From Acanthosoma haemorrhoidale (Eukaryota; Arthropoda; Insecta; Hemiptera; Acanthosomatidae), in contig OV884009.1 of NCBI GenBank assembly GCA_930367205.1, forward strand, positions 95,625,189-95,689,188: 64,000 nt of DNA. The letters are read 5' to 3'. Of this stretch, positions 48,701-57,700 are shown in pieces. Under the pieces are notes generated by a model. The model searched no databases and was not told where the DNA came from. It was given only the letters and a program-made list of their open reading frames with translations. How positions within the stretch are numbered: position 1 is the first letter of the stretch; each line of letters opens with the position of its first letter. The position numbers were made by a program, and so were the translations under genes.

Positions 48701-51700
48701 CATTAATTAGTTACATTATACTTAAAATCATTAACAGAATAAATGGTAATATTTTAATGAGGGACTCATGAGCAACTGGACCCTTCTAAATTATTTCAGG
48801 AGTTAAGTTCTTCTACAAAGTAGATGATAAGTGAGATACATAAATATAATGTATATGTCCGGAATACTTTTCACCAGCTAAACAAAAGACTGTGTTAATG
48901 GTTGGACAGATTCGTGCCAAAATTTGGCGTTTGTCCAGAAGAGCATTGCTCTGTAATATATTCAATTGTCAAAAGGGTGCTTGAAATACTTTTAATATTT
49001 ACTTTTAAACTTTCTAGATTATTGTCACCTAGTGTCTTCCTATTGGTACAGTTTGTATCTTCCAATACTCACTTTTTTCCACCGTGACGGGATAGGCTAG
49101 ACAGGCGGTGATGTGGGTCACTATCCCTTGTAAAGACCCGAATCCTTGACCTTTCTACCTCATCTGACCATCTACACATTGAGTTACTTGCTGTCAAGAC
49201 CTGCAACTTCTACCCCGTTTTATATGCTGTAGGTTCTCATCCTCGGGTTGATCGTCCTCCGCAGGTGCCTTTTGAGGCAACTCTCTACAACTTCTTTCCT
49301 CTCTACTCTATTATCATCTCCGGTGATTTGAATGCCAACCTCTTATCAGATTCCTATGACAAGGACCTCTCTTTTATAAGTTGAAATCATTAACCTTCCC
49401 CAGTTGCTCTATCTGCTTGTTTTGATCACTTATCTCCAGCCATTCACAAGTATTTACATCCCTAATAAACCCCTATTTGCTTCCCTTACTCTGTCCTTGG
49501 CATAGAACAGAGCTTGAGCATTTTCCTCTTTTTTTTAGTTCCTACAGCAATGGTCTACCAAAATCAATTCATCATTGTTCCCATAACTTGTACGCTGATG
49601 ATTCCCAAATATATTTATCCTCCCCCACCTCCGATTTATTAGCTGTGTTTGCCAAAAGATTTAGGGTGACCTAGATTGGATCAGTGCCTGGGAAAACCTG
49701 AATAGACTAAAGTTAAACACACTGAAAACTCAGGAAATTGTTTTAGACTCCAGTTTCCTTCTTTTAGCCTTTGCCCATTTTTCCAGGTTTTAACCCTTCA
49801 TGACCTTCCTATCACTTATGGGCTCCATCATTAAAATCCTAGGGATAAGCATTGACCATACTCTCTCTTGGAACCAACATATTTCCCTAATTTCCTGTCG
49901 GTGAATAGATAACTTAAATTTCTTAATCTATTCTATTGCTCTCGCCATCTATCTCCTCCGCCAGCCTACACTTCAACTCCTTTTTATCCTCCCTCTCTTT
50001 AATTATGGCTGTGTGGTGTATGGGGGTTTCTCTCAGTGGGACTCGGAGGTAAGATAAAATGAATCATGAATTGCTTCATTAGATTAAGACTCCAAGGTGC
50101 TCTTTGCCAAGTTAGGGTGGCTCTTCCCTACCTTCCATGCACAGTATTTCCTCGGTTCATTTCTTTTCCAAGCTATCATTAATTCTCATCACCCTCCATA
50201 TATATTCAATATTCTACTGTTAAAATTAGTTTCACAGTCTATTCCTGGAACCCAAGATCCCATCTCTCTTACTTTCATACTCCTGGCCACAAACAAACAA
50301 AAGCATACACTCTGTAGTAATTCCTCACCATCCAGACAGACAGTTTCTAGTTTGGGAATGATTTATTCATTATATTTTATTTTCATACATTCAGCAAAGC
50401 TTCAACACTCATGACCATTATTCCCCCATTCTTCTGTCCAAACTTTCATCTTTCTCCAATAGTGCTGTCAACTGGGTTTAATCCTCCATTTCAAGTCACT
50501 CCCAAGCAGATTTTTCATTTCTTTTGTATTCAGGAGATGGTACAAGGTTCCTACACCCCATCAATACTCTTCATCTCCTACATCAGCGACCTCCATTTAC
50601 CACCAAGATTTATTGATCCTTATATCACTAATAACCTTGACCTTGACCAAACCTTATTCTGGAATAATCATGTATGACAAATTACCTGTCCATCTTTCTC
50701 CACTCTCTAGTATGTCAACCTCTGTTCTCCCAACTAAAATGAATTATGAATTGCCTACTGTTGTATCCCTAGAAATTGTTATACATTGCACTACTACACC
50801 GAGTAGGGATAGTTCCTTTTGATCACTGCCAATACTTCCTCAGAATCTTCCTTACTGAAAACCTTCTCTGTTATAGCCTTCTCAAATTCAAATCTTCCAC
50901 AAAATCTCACTTCATAAGATCTGACCATCCGACATATACCATGTTTCTCATAGAATCTCCTCTTTGACCCCTGATTCCTTGCCACAAACCTCTGGAACTC
51001 CATTCCCACTATTCTACTTCACCTACAACTTTTAAGTATTTCTTTCAGTTACGTTTCTCTTCTCAATGAGAATAACACATAGTACCATTACTTAGCCTTT
51101 ATTAGTTACTCAATAAATATTTTTACCATTTCTCCACATCAGTCTGTTGAATGTAGATAAATATTTTCCTTTCTATCTCCTAATATTTTAATTTAGTATT
51201 CCAAGATGAAAATGCTCACATAAAGAAGTGTTACATTAGTTGATTTAAAGTAATAAAATGTAATATAATATTATTCTTGTCATCTAGACAATTTTATATG
51301 ATCAGTTTTTTTTTTTTGTTCCAGTGTTTTCCCCCAACCATTGTATATTGCCATGGCTAACTAAACCTTTCTAATATTATATATTATGATGAAATATTGT
51401 GCATTCAAGTATTACTTATTTATTCATTATTTTTTATGAACCCAAAATATCACAATATATATTATTTTTTCAGGTTGATAAAAATAAAAATGATTCTATT
51501 TCTTTAAATATAAGCAAACGATTAGAAGACTCTTTAAAGCAATGTACTATAAGATTGGAAAGCAAATTTGAAGCTGTAAGCATTACTATGAGTGATTCAG
51601 AAGATGAAATTGATTTCTTTAACAAAGGGTATGTTTCCATTCTATGCACCTTTTTTTATAACATGTTATAAGGTTTTTTAAGGTCTTTGATTGAGGAAGG

Positions 51701-54700
51701 AGGCTCTATCTTCTGTCGAGCTCGGCTATGAAGTCAGGCATTGCTGAGACAAATTGGACATAGATGCACAAGGAGTTTAGAATTCCCGTTGCTACAGGAG
51801 CGTGAATAAAGAGCGAAGCAGTTTACGCAGCACTTATAAAAAACCGAAAAACCGAAACTTTATACGAGGCTTTGTACTAGGTCCCATCTAGTCTAGATTA
51901 GGAGGACTGTACTATATATATTGTTATGTCTTTTTCCGAATTTGATTATTTTTTAATTTATTTGAGGGTTTATGGTTCTGCTAATAGCAAAAAAGAAAAA
52001 CTGGCAAAAAGAGAACTTTATTCAAATTTTTTCTTTTACATGCACGTTCATAACAAATTAGCCATGGTTATTTATAATTTATTTTCTTACCCACTACCGC
52101 TCGCGACTGGCCAGTTCACTAACGTTTTCGTCCTTCTCCAATTGCTTCCTTTATTTGGTACGCCACGCAGTCAGTTCCATCCACTGCTATTTCTTCAATC
52201 CTTCTGTTCTGATAAAATCCTCTTCCATCAATTGTTCCTACCTTTGGTTCTATCGCCATCAAACAACATTTCTTCAAGTTGCACAATGTTCTTCTCTTTT
52301 CTCACTATTACGTCTACCGCTATCCTAACGAACAACTGCTCTCCCATCTTCTTTTTTCTGCCTGATCCATGGGTCGTTTAACGCCCTTTAATTCCCACTA
52401 ATTTTCAAATTCAAATCACATAATCTAAATATCACAACAATATACATATATATAATTTAATCGCTGGCGGGTAAGATCAGATAAAAAGAAGAAGGAAATG
52501 AGGAATATAAGATTTCTCAAGTTCTCGAAATAGACTGCTTTATTTCTATCAGTAATCCAACATATATATGATCATGGGATGTTAACATCTTCTCACAGTT
52601 TCTGCACATATATAAATATCTACTTCCTGAGTTGTACAAAGAAGTTGAGCAGTCTCAGAGAAAGACCTGAACCAGGTCAGCATGTGCACAAACCTGTTTC
52701 ACGGTAACATGTGATTCGCTCTCCACAATAGTTTCAGGTAAAGCCAATGCACGGGCTGCATATCTTTGGCTTTGATGTCTTCCACTAAAGCAACAACACG
52801 GGTTACTTGGTCAACCGTCAAAACCATTTTTAAAATTAAAATTAAAAAAAAACCTTTTGCTAAATTTTTAGAAATCAGCAGCTACACAAGAAATCACAAT
52901 AGCGAATGAAGATAAATGGTGAAAAAAGTTTTAGTTTTTTGTTATCCAATAACATGAAGGATTATTACCAACCTTTCAAGGTAAAGTGTGACTAAATTCG
53001 ATTAATAAAGTGGTGAAATGTGAAAAATTGCTGAAACTTTGAAGAGGATTATTGAAAACTATCACATCTAGAGGAACCGGTTTTGGCTGATAAACTTGTG
53101 CTTTAGGGTTTAAATTGACAAAAACCTAAAAAAGGTTGAAAATTTAGATTTTTCATTAGACCACAACTATATTAAAAAAAAATCAGAACTACCCAATTTG
53201 ATATTAGGTAAACCTCCCTCCCCCTTTGATGGTAGATGGACTGGTCTATATTGCTGCTGATCATTTTCAAATTCTATTAACTTTAAAAAGTATAAAAAAA
53301 TTAGAAACATACAAATTTTGAAAATAAAAATGTAATCCACATCAATCAATCTTATTGAAGTATTTGTAATTTTTTACCTTTGTGTATATACATAATTTTT
53401 TTTTCTTTTTTTTTTATAGTGAAGTCATTCTTATTCCTAAAAATAGATATAAATCAAGACCATTACCACATTTGGTTGGAGGAAAAGATTTTTACCAGGA
53501 TGACTCTCTTGGATTAATGCCTCCATCAAATATTTCAGAGGTGTGTTGTGCTATTTATTAGAATACTTAATTTTTTTAATAATTCATTTATTTTAAATAT
53601 CTTTGCACTGCAATCTTAATAAATATTTTTTACACAGTCATTAATATTTAGTTATACTTTTTTAAATTATTATTTCTGATATTGTATTACTTTTGAAGGG
53701 GTTGTCCATTGTCCAAAGTAGATGAAATATTCTTTTGCAAGTGCTCTTCTTAATTGTTCTCATAGTAAGCAATTAGTATTAATGTCACTATTAATAATGT
53801 TTTGGGATCATTGATCCATACATTTTGTGTAATCCTTTTCTTGTAATGTTTATGTTGCAGGTATTTAAGAACTCTCAACCAATCATATTGCATGCTTTTC
53901 CTATATTATTGCTCTCATTGTTCGGAACACAATTCGCACACCCATGTTTTCCTTGATCTACTACAGGCTGCCACCTCCCTGTCTCCTGCTCCTTTGAACC
54001 CTATCCTAATACAAGGTGATTATTATATGACTGTCTGTCTGTTTTTCCTATTCTTTATGAGTCCTCTGTTTAAGTTAGAGGGGATATATATTTTCATTCA
54101 TATTATAAAATTGTACATGAAGGTCCCATTTGATATTAGAAAAACATGAAAAATAAAGCCATATCAACAAAACATTAATAAGTGTTAATAAATAATTACT
54201 TCCTTACCATTAAAAATTAAAAAAATTATTTTTGAATATTGTATCAAATTAAAGATCTCAATGTTCTGATCAAGAATATGTAATATGTGTCATAGACCCC
54301 CTGGTGCCATGACTAGGGGCAAACTAGCATGACCTTGTTGGCGGTCTAAGTGGCCGTTATGTTCGATCAAGGGTTGGCCTGCGGTATGTTACCCTGACTC
54401 CATATCGTAGAGTCCCCAGGCTTGGTCAGAGGAAAAGGGAGAGGAACATAGTGTATTTAATTTAACTGAATTAATTTGTGATGCCATTTAATTATTCTAG
54501 CTACTTAATTTGATTACTCTATTAAACTCTGGGTGTACTGCATTGGAGTAAAGTTATAACAAAATAAAATTGATTAATATTGGTTTGCTTTGATTTTTGT
54601 CCAAATTAATTCTTTTTGAATTGCTAATTTTGTGTTGATCAATGGTAGAAGTTTAGAGATTGAAGTTGAACAAAGGTAAGGCATAATTGAATTTACGATA

Positions 54701-57700
54701 AGATACGTGATGTATTTACATGAATGAAGATTAAAGGAAATAAAATTGAATGAAATGAAATGATTGATAATTTTATATTAGACTTATATGGTAAATATTA
54801 ATATAAATTGTCTCTTACTTAATTCTACATGTGGTTGGTGTCTTGAAAAAGATCTTTATTGAAGCAAGCTAGCCTCCCTAGCCAAGTACCTCATCAGAGT
54901 TTCCGTCAAGCCTTTTATTTCTTCTCAACCCTGCATTTATTCTGTCTTCCTCTCCTTAAAAAAGACTGATCTCCCTTCTTCTCCTCTCCGAGCACCCCTC
55001 AAACTATCTGTTCTGATCCCGTGTAAAGAAGGGTGTTTAAGGCTAGTTTTGCCAACTGAAAGTGTCTTTTTAACTTCTTTCCTAAGTGCTTCTACCAGAG
55101 ACTAGACGGGGCTGCACTCTCTGGTACCAACAAGAGTTTTTATGATCCACGATCCTGCTCTGCCGAATATAAAAGCAATGTGTATTCAAGCAGTTTTCAT
55201 TCACTTACTCTGAGCTCTCTGCTTTGACCTGTTTTCAAACCTGTGTAAAAAGGATTTTTTTATGATCCACGATCCTGTTCTGCCAAATATAAAAGCAATG
55301 TGTCTTCAAGCAGTTTTCATTCACTTACTCTGAGCTCTCTGCTTTGACCTGTTTTCAAACCTGTGTAAAAAGGATGTTTTTATAATCCACGATCCTGTTC
55401 TGCCGAATATAAAAGCAATGTGTCTTCAAGCAGTTTATATGATCTCCACTCTCTGCCACTGAAAAGGGTTTTTATTTTATATATTTATTTTAAATTAGAA
55501 ACTAATTTGTTTGCACAGAATAAAAAGCTATTATTTTATTTATCTTTGTTCTACATTCCTACAAATTATATATTATATGGCGAGTTACTCATATAACAAA
55601 CATTATCTACGCTCAAAAAGGAAATTTTTTTATTTACATTAGTAAATCATTTTTTTTATTTACTTTAGTAAATAAAATATTATGCGGCGAGTTACACATA
55701 TAAAAACTGTGATTGGCTGCCCAGCTGAGGGGTTTATATAGGTGGGGCCAAGGTAATGATGGTCGGTGCGATAGATAGATGTAAGGATGAAGGGGTGACC
55801 TATAAAGAATTATTAGTCCGACATCTAGGCCTATCGCTCTGTTATAAATATATTTTTGCCCTTCAATTTTCTCCTTTATAAAAAATCTGCTACATATCGA
55901 CAATTTAGTAGAGAGGAGCCTCTATGTTCATGCCCGTACGATGACAAGTATCCTGTTTTCCCAAAGTTATGTATTTATCGTTACTTACTTTTATTTGCTC
56001 TTTGGTCCATGTACGACAATTCCTGGAATTTGCTTTTTACCACTGCTTCCAAAAATGGTAACTACTAGGTGTTGGAAATGCATTTATCCTGCTCAAAAAA
56101 TGTTCATTTATTTTTATTTTAAAAAAGTGCATAATTATTCATCAGCAGGAGCAAATCCAGTTAAGAAGACCAAAACTAAGGTGAAAGGTAACCGCTTAGC
56201 ACCAACTACTTCTTCTGTGCAACCTAGCAACAGCGATAACAACCCTTGGTGAGCTTTACCTGTTCATGAGGTATTGCTCAGTAAATTTAATTTTCTTGTT
56301 CTAATTATTTGTCATTTTGTCTCATTATGTAAGCTAAGGAGTCAAATCTTATATTTAACTCATAAGCTTTCACGGACTGTAGGGATTTGTGTATATAATT
56401 TATTTGTTCTACAAAATAAATTTTTATAAAATTATTTACACATGCTAAAAAATATCAATTTTATTTATCAATTACATAAAATCCTCAATCATCAAAAATG
56501 CCCAATGGTCTGAAAGTGTTCTAGATTTATCTTTACATTCAAAGATGTATATTAACTTGTTAGTCAGCAATTATAATAAAAGTTAATAATTATTTTAATT
56601 TATATTACAGGAAATCGAAGAGCAATTATTTAATGGTAAAGATGAGGCTGATAGTGTTCATCATTCAGATTCATCAGGCACTGAAGAAGTTGACAAGTGA
56701 GATATACTCTTTTCATTATTATTATTTTTTTGAGATATGATATTTTTAATTTATTACTCCGGCACTCTTTGTAAGCATAATAGCTCTAAGAATTTGTTAG
56801 TGTACATAAGTTAGAATAAGTTTTTTCTTTTTAACATTTTTTTTCCTTCTTAATGACTGAGTTGGTGACCGACAAACGAGTTGACAGAGCAGTAATAAAA
56901 AAAAAAAAAATTGTGTTGGCATAAATTGGCATTTTGAGATATAGAAGAAAGACACTTCCTTTCTTCCTTTTAAGGAAGTATAGATGGAAAACACTTCTTT
57001 TCTCAGGAGTTAAGAGAGGAGAGGGGGTGATCAGGAAATCAGGTAAAGGAAAGGAGAGATTTTTAATCTCAGGAGTGTGTGAAAGTTTTGGAGGAGGAGA
57101 CCGGGGAGCTGGTCAAAGATTTAAAAAAAACCTTTAATGGTATTTTAATTAATTAAGACTTGCTCCCAATGGTGAAACACTTGGTTCAATTACCCCTCCA
57201 TCCAGCAAATTCTTCACTTCGGTCTTTATGAAGTCAGAGTCTTTTTTCGTGTATTAACATGATTTAATAGTAACATAACATATATCATTTAAAATATTAG
57301 TGAATAATGAAACGGGTGGCACGTTGGCAGCTAGCAGTTTGCAGGCTAAAAGCGGTTTGTCAGGACCTCCCAATTCCATTTCAATTGAGGATTGCATTGG
57401 CAGATTGTCATGCCTAATGATGATATCCTAATACAGATTTTTCATTATTAACAATCTAGTGTCGTTATAAATATGGCCAAGCAGTTTGGCGTTGACAGCA
57501 GCAGCCCTCAAGTAATGAGGAGAAAGAAGAGCCGTGAGGATTTTTTCCTAAGAAAGTAGTTTAGTAGCATGACACACCCACAATTTTGCTAATCAGAAAG
57601 CTTGAAGAAGTTCCAGTGACTATCAGAGCCAATGTTATTGATTTGGACTCGAATGATGGCTTTTTGCAGCGACTGAGGTGAAGAAGCAGCTATAGTGGTA

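Noticed and set aside
51926..52381. 151-codon plus-strand frame in a FAM21 intron
   Set aside because: Low-complexity Phe/Leu/Ser text, no conserved motif, no splice context; probably chance.
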